DNA from: Candidatus Omnitrophota bacterium
Lineage (GTDB): Bacteria > Omnitrophota > Gorgyraeia > Gygaellales > Profunditerraquicolaceae
Direction of reading: 5' to 3'
NCBI GenBank assembly: GCA_028715095.1
Contig: JAQUSM010000027.1
Span: forward strand, 1 to 9,599
Length of the DNA: 9,599 nucleotides
The notes below the pieces were generated by a model. The model made no database searches, had not been told where the DNA came from, and saw only the letters and a list, made by a program, of their open reading frames with translations. A program made the position numbers and the translations under genes. Positions within the stretch are counted from its first letter, which is position 1. The number at the start of each line of letters is the position of its first letter. Below are positions 1 to 6,638 of this stretch, piece by piece.

Positions 1-87
1 AGTTTATACCAGGTGATAAACGCCTGTGGCGACGGGGCAGTGGCAGCTGATTCTGCGTACAAGTTTATTGCGGATAGGAGCAGATAA
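1..87 (+). CDS. Thioredoxin reductase-like flavoprotein, C-terminal end only (partial)
   Basis: An open frame enters from the left edge and ends at TAA 85-87, giving the last 28 residues. The segment containing YQVINACGDGAVAADSAY resembles the end of thioredoxin reductases. In that family a YRQ-(V/I)-x-x-A-G-x-G-x-x-AA-x-x-A-x-x-Y(I/L) stretch closes the FAD-binding domain and the glycine-rich turn contacts FAD. By family knowledge the full enzyme would reduce thioredoxin with NADPH in the cytoplasm; the CxxC active site lies outside the window, so this cannot be confirmed. Related FAD reductases such as ferredoxin-NADP reductase-type TrxR homologues share this ending. The stop codon touches the next start (TAAATG), indicating co-transcription with pckG. 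Confidence 0.6.
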   Translation, partial: SLYQVINACGDGAVAADSAYKFIADRSR

Positions 88-1884
88 ATGGAGATTTTTC
101 CAACGGTTAACAAGAAATTGACTGATTGGGTCATTAAGATGGCTAAGCTTTGCGGCCCTGAGCGCATTGTCTGGATTGACGGCTCTGAGGAGCAGAAGCT
201 GTCTCTTGAAAAAGAATGCGTTGCTTCAGGAGAATTGCTGCGTTTAAACAAGGATAAGCTGCCGGGTTGTTTCCTGCACCGCACTGCCCATGATGATGTT
301 TCGCGCACAGAGCATCTGACTTTTATTTGTACTAAGAAAAAACATGATGCCGGCCCGAATAATAATTGGATTGCTCCGGCTAAGGCCTATCAGAAGGCAA
401 GGTTAATATTCAAGGGGTCTATGGCGTCAAGGACCATGTATGTAATCCCGTTTTCCATGGGCCCGGTCGGTTCGCCTTTTAGCAAAATCGGCGTGGAGTT
501 GACGGATTCGCGGTATGTTGTGCTGAATATGTTAATTATGGCCCGTTGCGGCCAGGCCGTATTAAAACAGTTGGAAAGGGAGGATGATTTTACTAAATGC
601 CTGCATTCAAAGGCCCAGTTGGATATTAATAAAAGGCTGATTTTGCATTTTCCGGAAGACAACACTATCTGGAGCGTGGGTTCGGGATACGGAGGGAATG
701 TGCTTTTGGGGAAGAAATGCCTCTCTTTGCGTATTGCCAGTTATGTCGCCAGGAAAGAAAAATGGATGGCTGAGCATATGCTGATTATGGGTATTGAGGA
801 GCCTAATGGGCATGTTGAATATATAGCCGCGGCTTTCCCCAGCGCCTGCGGTAAAACAAACCTGGCGATGACGGTTCCTCCGGAAGGGCTCAAGCAGAAA
901 GGCTACCGTATTTGGACCTTAGGTGATGATATCTCCTGGATGCGCGTTGATTCTGATGGTTCGCTTTGGGCAGTCAATCCCGAAACAGGATTTTTCGGGG
1001 TCGCCCCTGGCACGAACTCTAAGTCCAACCCTAATATGGTAGAGACAATCAAGAAGGACACTATTTATACAAACGTGCTTTTAAAACCGGATAATACAGT
1101 TTGGTGGGAGGGAGCCGACGGAGAAATCCCCGGCCAGGGCATAGATTGGAAGGGTAATCCATGGAAGCCGAACATGAAAGATGCGCAAGGCAATATAATT
1201 AAAGGGGCGCATGCAAATGCCCGGTTTACCGCTCCTATTGTGAATTGCCCTTCGGCTTCCTTTAGGCTGGAGCAGCACCATGGGGTGCCGATTTCAGCGA
1301 TAATTTTTGGCGGCAGGCGCCAGCATGTAGCTCCGCTGGTCTATCAATCATTTAACTGGCAGCATGGGGTATTTGTGGGGGCGACTATGGGTTCGGAGCT
1401 GACTGCCGCCCAGGTAGGTAAACTGGGGCAGGTGCGCAGGGACCCTATGGCTATGCTGCCTTTCTGCGGCTATAACATGGCGGATTATTTTAAACATTGG
1501 TTAAATATGGGCAAGCTTATGGCCAGGCCGCCAAAGATCTTCCATGTCAACTGGTTTAAGAAAGACGAACACGGCAAATTCCTCTGGCCGGGTTTTTGCG
1601 ATAACCTGAGGATTTTGGAATGGATAATAGACCGTTGCAATAATAAAGTAAATGCCATGGAAACTCCTATCGGTTATCTGCCGTATCCTTTTGATATTGA
1701 TATGACCGGATTAACCCTTCCGGATAAAACATTGGAGAAGCTGCTTAAGGTTGAAAAGGCGGAATGGCTGGATGAATTAAAGGGGGTAAATAAATTCTTT
1801 GGGGATTTTAAAAATGACCTGCCAAAAGAGCTTTGGAATGAATATTATGCATTAATGGAAAGATTTAAGAAATATGAGAAATAA
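88..1884 (+). CDS. pckG: Phosphoenolpyruvate carboxykinase (GTP)
   Basis: Cytosolic PEP carboxykinase of the GTP class (EC 4.1.1.32), interconverting oxaloacetate + GTP and PEP + GDP + CO2 at the TCA cycle/gluconeogenesis junction. At 598 residues it is full length for the family. Visible hallmarks, aligned by eye to the vertebrate enzyme, are R73 (substrate Arg of the DVSRTE segment), Y201 and K210 in GYGGNVLLGKKC (PEP/metal site), H230 in AEHML (Mn ligand), the P-loop FPSACGKTN at 250-258 with the reactive Cys254, the metal-binding GDD at 279-281, the PGTNSKSNPN segment, GGRR at 408-411 (mobile-loop-side Arg) and a NWF...FLWPGF nucleotide-base pocket near the C-terminus. No key residue is missing, so the enzyme should be active. 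The start is preceded by AGGAG (76-80) with 7-nt spacing. It overlaps purC by 11 nt. Confidence 0.97.
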   Translation: MEIFPTVNKKLTDWVIKMAKLCGPERIVWIDGSEEQKLSLEKECVASGELLRLNKDKLPGCFLHRTAHDDVSRTEHLTFICTKKKHDAGPNNNWIAPAKAYQKARLIFKGSMASRTMYVIPFSMGPVGSPFSKIGVELTDSRYVVLNMLIMARCGQAVLKQLEREDDFTKCLHSKAQLDINKRLILHFPEDNTIWSVGSGYGGNVLLGKKCLSLRIASYVARKEKWMAEHMLIMGIEEPNGHVEYIAAAFPSACGKTNLAMTVPPEGLKQKGYRIWTLGDDISWMRVDSDGSLWAVNPETGFFGVAPGTNSKSNPNMVETIKKDTIYTNVLLKPDNTVWWEGADGEIPGQGIDWKGNPWKPNMKDAQGNIIKGAHANARFTAPIVNCPSASFRLEQHHGVPISAIIFGGRRQHVAPLVYQSFNWQHGVFVGATMGSELTAAQVGKLGQVRRDPMAMLPFCGYNMADYFKHWLNMGKLMARPPKIFHVNWFKKDEHGKFLWPGFCDNLRILEWIIDRCNNKVNAMETPIGYLPYPFDIDMTGLTLPDKTLEKLLKVEKAEWLDELKGVNKFFGDFKNDLPKELWNEYYALMERFKKYEK

Positions 1885-2767
1885 GGTTTTATTAAAAACG
1901 GATTTTAATGATCTCAAGCTTTTTCGCAGAGGCAAGGTCAGGGATGTTTATGATTTGGGTGATAAGCTTTTAATCGTTTCTACCGACCGCATATCTTGTT
2001 TTGATGTGGTCCTGCCTTGCGCTATACCGTATAAGGGTGAGGTCTTAACCCGTATATCCGTTTTCTGGTTTGATTTTATCAAGGATATAATCGCGCATCA
2101 TCTGATAACGGCGGATTCAGAGAAATACCCTCCCGAATTGAAAAAATACAAAGATGAGATAGCCGGGCGTTCAATGTTGGTCCTGAAAACTAAACCCTTG
2201 CCGGTTGAGTGCGTGGTAAGAGGGTACCTTTCCGGCTCAGGCTGGAAAGAGTATAAGCAAAAACAGTCGGTTTGCGGAATAAACTTGCCCCCGGGGTTAA
2301 AGGAATCAGATAAGCTTCCTGAGGTTATATTTACCCCGTCGACCAAAGCGGATGCCGGCCACGATGAGAATGTGGATCAGAAGTATGTTGAAAACCTCCT
2401 GGGCCCGGATATGGCCGACAGCTTAAAGAAGACAAGCATAGAGGTTTATAAGCGCGCAAGGGATTATGCCCTGCAAAAAGGGATTATTATCGCGGATACA
2501 AAGTTTGAATTTGGAATTTATAATAACCGGATGATTATCATTGATGAAGTGCTCACTCCTGATTCATCGCGCTTCTGGCCGCTTGAACAATACCGGCCAG
2601 GCAGGCCCCAGCCGAGTTTTGATAAGCAATTTGTGCGGGACTATTTGGAAACTCTGTCTTGGAATAAGGAAGCTCCCGCGCCTGCGCTGCCTGAAGAAAT
2701 AATTTCCAGGACAACAGAAAAATACCTGGAAGCCTATCGTAAATTAACCGCTGAAGAACTTAAATAG
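1874..2767 (+). CDS. purC: Phosphoribosylaminoimidazole-succinocarboxamide synthase (SAICAR synthetase)
   Basis: De novo purine biosynthesis enzyme (EC 6.3.2.6) that joins aspartate to CAIR using ATP, in the cytoplasm. The 297-residue length matches the longer, yeast Ade1-like form rather than the ~240-residue E. coli form. The glycine-rich ATP segment GKVRDVYDLG lies at 20-29, followed by STDRISCFDVVLP at 36-48. The two family signatures are clear: PLPVECVVRGYLSGSGW at 108-124 and IADTKFEFG at 206-214, followed by IIDEVLTPDSSRFW at 222-235. The start codon lies inside the end of pckG in another frame and has only a weak purine stretch upstream (GGAAAGA), so translation is probably coupled to pckG. 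No other pur genes are in the window, so purC is separated here from the rest of its pathway. Confidence 0.96.
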   Translation: MRNKVLLKTDFNDLKLFRRGKVRDVYDLGDKLLIVSTDRISCFDVVLPCAIPYKGEVLTRISVFWFDFIKDIIAHHLITADSEKYPPELKKYKDEIAGRSMLVLKTKPLPVECVVRGYLSGSGWKEYKQKQSVCGINLPPGLKESDKLPEVIFTPSTKADAGHDENVDQKYVENLLGPDMADSLKKTSIEVYKRARDYALQKGIIIADTKFEFGIYNNRMIIIDEVLTPDSSRFWPLEQYRPGRPQPSFDKQFVRDYLETLSWNKEAPAPALPEEIISRTTEKYLEAYRKLTAEELK

Positions 2768-2769
2768 AA

Positions 2770-3756
2770 ATGCCCGGATTTAAAAAAGCGTTGTCCTTTT
2801 TGTTAAGAATCGTTATTAGCGCTGCGTTTCTGGTACTCTTGTTTAAGCTCAACAAGATTGATCTTCTTGTTTTAGTAAACGACATAAAGGGCGCGGATAG
2901 ATTATTGCTGGCCCTGGGTTTCTTAATTTTTTCCCTGAGTTATGTCCTTGGCTTCTGGCGCTGGCAGATGCTGGTTAAGGCTGCCGGGATTAATGCCCCT
3001 TTAAAGAAACTAATCAGTTCTTTCTGCGGGGGTATTTTTTTTAGTATTTTTCTTCCTTCCACTATCGGAGGCGACCTGGTAAGGACGGCGGACATTGTTT
3101 CGCATACCCAGAAGGCCAAGCAGGTTATCGCTACGGTTTTTTTGGATAGATTGAGCGGCTATATAGGTTTGGTGATTATAGTCTTGATTGCTGTTTTATT
3201 GGGCGGCACGATTATAAGCGATAAAATAGTTTTCTTTTCTGTCGCGATAATCACGACTTTGCTGGCGGTTATCCTTTTGTTGCTATTTAATAATTTTATA
3301 TATGCCAGGATAACCAGGTTCTTATCTGTGCCTGGCGCAGGAAAGATCAGGGAGATGATTAAGGATATGCACCGGGAAATCCACGTTTTCCGTAATCAGA
3401 AGAATATAATTATCGCTAACCTGGTCCTTTCTTTTATCATCCAGGTAATTTTTCCCCTAAGCGTCTATTTAATCGGGCTTTCCTTAGGCGTAAAAATAAA
3501 GTTCAGCTATTTCCTTATCTTCCTGCCGATAATCAGCGCGATTACTTTGCTTCCGATCTCTATAGGAGGCCTGGGGTTAAGGGAGGGCTTATTCGTAGTT
3601 TATTTTGCCAAGGCCGGAGTAATAAAACAATTAGCCCTGGCCATGTCTCTTTTATCATTTTCTTCCATGGTTTTTTATTCAGCTATTGGAGGGGTTATTT
3701 ATGTCTTTACAGTACATCATCGACGCGTACAACCTGATCAACCATCCCCGGTTTAA
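2770..3756 (+). CDS. LPG-synthase-TM / UPF0104 (flippase-like) multi-pass membrane protein
   Basis: A 328-residue inner-membrane protein with roughly seven to eight hydrophobic helices, at about 8-28, 44-64, 80-96, 131-150, 155-176, 213-240, 244-266 and 285-318. It carries the two recognisable motifs of the lysylphosphatidylglycerol-synthase transmembrane family (PF03706): GGDLVR at 100-105 followed by FLDRLSG at 124-130, and PISIGGLGLREG at 262-273. Members of this family are thought to move or recognise lipid-linked substrates across the membrane; the MprF catalytic (aminoacyl-transfer) half is absent here. The substrate cannot be told from the sequence. It starts 2 nt after the purC stop with no convincing SD, suggesting coupling. 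Its 3' end overlaps the next gene by 56 nt, giving a basic, Pro/Gln-rich tail (HHRRVQPDQPSPV). Confidence 0.85.
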   Translation: MPGFKKALSFLLRIVISAAFLVLLFKLNKIDLLVLVNDIKGADRLLLALGFLIFSLSYVLGFWRWQMLVKAAGINAPLKKLISSFCGGIFFSIFLPSTIGGDLVRTADIVSHTQKAKQVIATVFLDRLSGYIGLVIIVLIAVLLGGTIISDKIVFFSVAIITTLLAVILLLLFNNFIYARITRFLSVPGAGKIREMIKDMHREIHVFRNQKNIIIANLVLSFIIQVIFPLSVYLIGLSLGVKIKFSYFLIFLPIISAITLLPISIGGLGLREGLFVVYFAKAGVIKQLALAMSLLSFSSMVFYSAIGGVIYVFTVHHRRVQPDQPSPV

Positions 3757-4189
3757 ACCAGGCGCAAAAAATCCCTCAAACATTCAAAATTCGCTTGCAG
3801 AATTTATAAGATTAAATAGATTGTCCGGAAGCGCCAAAAACAGGGTTATCCTTGTTTTCGACGGTTATCCTCCTTCCCGGGGGCAGGTTCCCGAAGAGGA
3901 CGGATTGATCTGCCTGTTTTCGCGCATGATTGAGGCGGATGAGCTGATTAAAAGACTGGTTGAGGAATCCGGCCACCCCGGAAATATCGTTGTAGTTTCC
4001 GACGATAAGGGCGTGCAATTGGCCGTAAGGTTTTTGAAAGCGCGCGTTTGTCCGGTAGAAGATTTTATTTGCGGCAGCAAGAGAAGGAGGGAGTTTGATT
4101 CCTTGCGCCGGGAAAATGAAGAAAAAACAATCCCTTATTCTAAAATGCAGGCGATTAACGCGGAACTTAAGAAAAAATGGTTAGAGTAA
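3701..4189 (+). CDS. YacP/Rae1-like NYN-domain endoribonuclease
   Basis: A 162-residue protein matching the NYN_YacP family (PIN-like fold). Acidic clusters appear in family order: YIIDAYNLIN at 5-14 (D8), LVFDGYP at 51-57 (D54), EADELIKRL at 78-86 (D80, E81) and VVSDDKGVQ at 98-106 (D101, D102). The best-known member, B. subtilis Rae1, cleaves mRNA in the ribosome A site. Here the family is clear but the target is unknown. ATG 3701 is chosen because GGAGGGG at 3688-3694 lies just upstream and the conserved IIDxYN strand starts four residues later. An in-frame TTG at 3686 would add five residues but would bury this SD inside the coding region. It overlaps the preceding membrane-protein gene by 56 nt and the following MBL gene by 13 nt. 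The C-terminus is Lys/Glu-rich, as in many RNA-binding relatives. Confidence 0.85.
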   Translation: MSLQYIIDAYNLINHPRFKPGAKNPSNIQNSLAEFIRLNRLSGSAKNRVILVFDGYPPSRGQVPEEDGLICLFSRMIEADELIKRLVEESGHPGNIVVVSDDKGVQLAVRFLKARVCPVEDFICGSKRRREFDSLRRENEEKTIPYSKMQAINAELKKKWLE

Positions 4190-4956
4190 ATCAGGAGAAA
4201 GAAAATTATATTAAATTCCTGGGTACCGCGGGGGCGCGTTTTGTGATGATTAAACAGTTGCGCGCTTCCGGAGGCTTGTGGATTTCTTCCGGCATGAATA
4301 ATATCCTGATTGACCCGGGCCCGGGAAGCATCGTGCGCTGCGCCTCGAGCCGGCCAAGGCTTGATCCGGGAAAACTGGATGCCATTATCTTGACCCACCG
4401 CCATTTAGATCATGCCAATGATATAAATGTAATGATTGAGGCAATGACCGAGGGCGGGTTTAAGAAAAGGGGGACAGTTTTTTGCCCTTCTGATGCGCTT
4501 GGCAATGATTCGGTTATCCTGAGGCATGCGGCCGGCTTTCCTGAAAAGATACAGATTATCAAGGCAAACCACAGTTACCGTGTGGGGGATTTTAGTTTTC
4601 TTACTTCCATGCGCCATATCCATCCATGTGAAACTTATGGCCTTAAGTTTAAGATTGGAAAGACTACTGTCGGCTTGATTTCTGACACCAGGTATTTTCC
4701 GGAATTAGCCGATTTTTATAAGACAGATATTCTGATTATCGCGGTGGTATTTTATGAACCGCGCCAGGGTATTGACCATCTCAGCCTTAAAGATGCGGGG
4801 ATACTTATCAACAAACTGAAACCCGGGAAAGCCGTGCTTACCCACTTTGGTATGACGATGCTTAAGGCGAACCCCTTAAAGCAGGCGGAGAAATTATCCG
4901 GAGATTCAGGGGTAGAGGTAATTGCCGCTTATGACGGCATGAAGCTGGTTTTTTAA
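4177..4956 (+). CDS. MBL-fold metallohydrolase (RNase Z/PhnP-like group)
   Basis: A 259-residue cytoplasmic metallo-beta-lactamase-fold hydrolase. The N-terminal strand IKFLGTAGARF is typical of the RNase Z/PhnP branch. Metal ligands are visible as THRHLDH at 73-79 (H74, H76, D78, H79), a downstream His pair H147/H149, D170 in the SDTR segment and H223 in LTHFGM. All the expected ligands for a dinuclear Zn or Mn centre are present, so it should be active. The substrate (phosphodiester, tRNA precursor or small molecule) cannot be assigned. It lacks the long exosite insertion expected of a true tRNase Z. The start overlaps the upstream NYN nuclease by 13 nt with no strong SD, so coupled translation is likely. 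It is the last gene of the packed run. Confidence 0.88.
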   Translation: MVRVNQEKENYIKFLGTAGARFVMIKQLRASGGLWISSGMNNILIDPGPGSIVRCASSRPRLDPGKLDAIILTHRHLDHANDINVMIEAMTEGGFKKRGTVFCPSDALGNDSVILRHAAGFPEKIQIIKANHSYRVGDFSFLTSMRHIHPCETYGLKFKIGKTTVGLISDTRYFPELADFYKTDILIIAVVFYEPRQGIDHLSLKDAGILINKLKPGKAVLTHFGMTMLKANPLKQAEKLSGDSGVEVIAAYDGMKLVF

Positions 4957-4991
4957 TATGAAACCGCTTTCCTTTCCGCTTAAATTTCATC

Positions 4992-5020
4992 TTGACAAAT
5001 GGCTAAAATAGTGATAAAGT
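4992..5020 (+). promoter_or_regulatory. Sigma70-type promoter P1, perfect -35
   Basis: A consensus -35 TTGACA (4992-4997) is separated by exactly 17 nt from TAAAGT (5015-5020), which is preceded by TG at 5012-5013 (extended -10, TGnTAAAGT). It begins 36 nt after the stop of the MBL gene. Predicted transcription start is near 5027. The first transcribed segment ends at the intrinsic terminator at 5090-5130, so this promoter drives either a short RNA or a terminated leader. Confidence 0.75.
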
Positions 5021-5026
5021 TATACC

Positions 5027-5130
5027 ACACAACTGAAAGTAATATATTCGGGATCCTTTGCTTGGAGGAGTAAAGGAGCCATGTGATCTAACCGGATAAA
5101 ACCTAATTTGGGTTTGTCCGGTTTTTTATT
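5027..5130 (+). ncRNA. Candidate small RNA or attenuated leader (~100 nt), unrecognised family
   Basis: The segment lies between promoter P1 and a strong terminator and contains no credible ORF. It holds a hairpin at 5051-5080: GGATCCTTTGC pairs with GTAAAGGAGCC (11 positions, one A.G mismatch and one G.U pair) around the purine loop TTGGAGGA (5062-5069). Four GGA trinucleotides occur within 5051-5077, one of them in the loop twice over. An alternative pairing joins GGATC 5051-5055 to GATCT 5085-5089. I do not recognise a known riboswitch or sRNA family. Possible roles are a CsrA-type protein-binding sRNA, an anti-Shine-Dalgarno mimic, or a conditional leader of the secretion operon. The exact start is inferred from the promoter. 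Confidence 0.5.
5090..5130 (+). terminator. Rho-independent terminator
   Basis: AACCGGATAAAACC (5090-5103) pairs with GGGTTTGTCCGGTT (5110-5123) across a 6-nt loop. The 14-position stem has one G.U pair and one mismatch and runs directly into a T-rich tail (TTTTTTATT, 5122-5130). It would end the P1 transcript and also any read-through from the upstream metabolic operon, isolating the secretion operon downstream. Confidence 0.88.
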
Positions 5131-5133
5131 TTA

Positions 5134-5162
5134 TTGAAATCTAGGCTAGAAAATGTTACAAT
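5134..5162 (+). promoter_or_regulatory. Sigma70-type promoter P2 for the secretion operon, predicts near-leaderless mRNA
   Basis: TTGAAA (5134-5139), a 17-nt spacer, then TACAAT (5157-5162) with TG at 5154-5155 (extended -10). The expected start point, about 7 nt past the -10, is 5168-5170, only 2-4 nt before ATG 5172. No Shine-Dalgarno sequence lies between; the interval is A-rich. It sits immediately after the terminator, as expected for an independent operon promoter. Confidence 0.7.
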
Positions 5163-5171
5163 AATAAAAAA

Positions 5172-6569
5172 ATGAAAAGATTATTTGCATCAATTATTTT
5201 AATTCTTGTCTTGGCAGCTTCCGGAATTTTCTGCCGGGAAGCCTTTGCTGTCTTTGATTTGAATTTCACGCTTGACCAGGGAGGAAGCCGGCTTGAGTTT
5301 GACCGGAACAATTTTTCCCGCGGGATAACATTTACCACATCAAATGATACGGTTAATAACCGTTATGAGATACGCCAGCGTATTGAAAGCCCCTTACGGA
5401 ACCGTGACAATCCCTCGGTTGTCATAAGGGACAATTTTGTAGTCAGGGGGTTCCGCGGTTCAAACAGATTCGGTGATTTACGTATTCCTCCCGGGGATAT
5501 CGTAGTCAGGAATGATGAGCTCATTTATGTCTCTGACCCAGCCGGTACAGCCGATTCTTTTACTTTGGTATATGCTATTAAAGATACCCAGGAGATTGCC
5601 CCGGGATATTACACCGGGCGGATTAGCTTGGTATTAAACCCAATCGGTTCATCCGCTCTTCCGGTAACTAAAATTATCGAAATATATGTGTTTATTTCCA
5701 ATGATGGCGGCTCTTTGTCGGTTTCTGTCGCTCCCGCGGAAGGAGCAAGCTCTATTATAATTAATCCTTCGGATACTAATGATTTGCGTGGATCAGCCAA
5801 GGCGGTAGTTACTATTAACAGCTCTTTTAACGGGCCGTTTAGGATTATGCAAATGCTCTCAAAGCCGGTTCAATCCCAGGAGGGAAAATTTATCAGTAAT
5901 AACAATCTTCTTTTCAGTGTTCCTGATGCCCGAAAAGGGGTGGCCATAAATCAGCCGGTTCCGGTTTCAAACAATATTCAGACGATATATTCTTCGCGGC
6001 CTGATGGCAGCGCGGATAAGGTTTTTATAATCGCATATTCTTTGGCTGATCCATTAAGCCTGGTAGCGGGTAATTATCATTCGCGTATCCAGTATCTTTT
6101 AGAATCCGCGGGCAAGCAGGTGAATTTGGGGGGCCTGGATTTGGAGATCAGGCAGGAGCGTATCTTTGAGATTTATATTTCCCCCCAGGACCAGCGTTAT
6201 AATATTGATTTTACTGATATAAAACCCAGCGACGGCCCGCGTTTAAATGAGGTGCTCATTGAAGTAAGATCAAACCTTGGCCGGCCGTATCAGGTAACGC
6301 AAAATGTCCTTTCGGAATTGGTGAATAACCGGGGGGATAAAATTCCCGCCAAAAACTTTTCTTTGCAGACTCTTGCGGTGGATAATACTAAAGGTAATTT
6401 AAGGATTCCCGGTAAAGAGCCGGTAAAAAAAGGCAGCCAGCTTTTATTTATTTCTGATTCATATGGCTCTGCCGATAAATTTAAAATAATCTATGAATTA
6501 ATCTGCCCGCCTGATTTGGGCGCGGGCAATTATTCATCGCGGATAACTTATACATTAACTGAAATTTAA
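5172..6569 (+). CDS. Secreted three-repeat beta-rich protein, candidate minor/tip subunit of a fibre
   Basis: A 465-residue exported protein that I cannot place in a named family. Residues 1-26 form a Sec signal peptide (basic MKR, hydrophobic core, cleavage after AFA). The remainder consists of three tandem domains of about 154 residues, each ending with the same pattern: G-(S/T)-A-D-x-(F/V) at 125-130, 279-284 and 432-437, then Y, then G-x-Y-x-(S/G)-R-I-x-(L/Y)-x-L at 145-155, 300-310 and 452-462. Domains 1 and 2 close with an EIY strand (170-176, 333-337); domain 3 ends without it, at the C-terminus. The closing pattern resembles the end of the small subunit encoded next. Position as first gene, secretion, and a following pilin and PapD-like chaperone suggest a tip or minor subunit. 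No SD precedes ATG 5172, consistent with leaderless expression from P2. Confidence 0.8.
   Translation: MKRLFASIILILVLAASGIFCREAFAVFDLNFTLDQGGSRLEFDRNNFSRGITFTTSNDTVNNRYEIRQRIESPLRNRDNPSVVIRDNFVVRGFRGSNRFGDLRIPPGDIVVRNDELIYVSDPAGTADSFTLVYAIKDTQEIAPGYYTGRISLVLNPIGSSALPVTKIIEIYVFISNDGGSLSVSVAPAEGASSIIINPSDTNDLRGSAKAVVTINSSFNGPFRIMQMLSKPVQSQEGKFISNNNLLFSVPDARKGVAINQPVPVSNNIQTIYSSRPDGSADKVFIIAYSLADPLSLVAGNYHSRIQYLLESAGKQVNLGGLDLEIRQERIFEIYISPQDQRYNIDFTDIKPSDGPRLNEVLIEVRSNLGRPYQVTQNVLSELVNNRGDKIPAKNFSLQTLAVDNTKGNLRIPGKEPVKKGSQLLFISDSYGSADKFKIIYELICPPDLGAGNYSSRITYTLTEI
5250..6566 (+). repeat. Three tandem protein-level repeats (~154 aa each)
   Basis: Approximate units are 5250-5699, 5700-6182 and 6183-6566, covering residues 27-176, 177-337 and 338-465. 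They align on the GxADxF motif (spacing 154 and 153 residues) and on the GxYxSRI motif (spacing 155 and 152). Units 2 and 3 share more (GSADK, GNY-SRI-Y-L) than either does with unit 1. At the DNA level the units have diverged, so this is old internal duplication rather than a recombining DNA repeat. Confidence 0.7.
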
Positions 6570-6622
6570 GGAGGAGGGATCGGGATGTTTGAGAATAATA
6601 ATTGTAAAACGGGAAAATCAAT

Positions 6623-6634
6623 AAAGGAGGTGAT
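6623..6634 (+). promoter_or_regulatory. Near-perfect extended Shine-Dalgarno for the major subunit
   Basis: AAAGGAGGTGAT is complementary over 12 consecutive bases to the standard bacterial 16S rRNA 3' end, with 8 nt between GGAGG and ATG 6639. This is the strongest ribosome-binding site in the window and decides the pilin start at 6639 over the in-frame upstream ATG at 6585. Confidence 0.85.
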
Positions 6635-6638
6635 AAAA

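Noticed and set aside
390..813. Minus-strand open frames antisense to pckG
   Set aside because: They lie opposite a strongly conserved enzyme, have no SD or recognisable protein features, and are shadows of the coding strand. The same holds for the other minus-strand frames in the window.
3686..3700. TTG at 3686 as start of the NYN nuclease
   Set aside because: It would place the strong GGAGGGG inside the coding sequence and lacks its own SD; ATG 3701 fits the family start.
4958..4990. ATGAAA...TTTCAT inverted repeat between the MBL gene and P1
   Set aside because: Only 6 bp arms with a long unpaired centre and no T-run; not a convincing terminator or operator.
4958..5011. A 17-codon ORF directly after the MBL gene stop
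   Set aside because: It has no SD, overlaps promoter P1, and shows no recognisable motif or hydrophobic pattern.
5081..5086. ATG-TGA start-stop unit after GGAGGAGTAAAGGAG, as in some regulatory minimal ORFs
   Set aside because: The closer GGAG is only 2 nt from the ATG, the other is in a hairpin loop, and a six-base match is easily due to chance.
5027..5130. c-di-GMP-I (GEMM) or another known riboswitch ahead of the secretion operon
   Set aside because: A CACACA-like start and a GGGA...GC stretch tempt, but the conserved GEMM core (AGGGCAAACC, GGACGCAAAGC and tetraloop/receptor) is absent. No preQ1, SAM, glycine, fluoride or SRP signature was found either.
6585..6638. Start of the small subunit at ATG 6585
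   Set aside because: It has an SD, but it adds a polar 18-residue stretch before an already complete signal peptide, and the SD for 6639 is far better. Kept as an open point in the findings.
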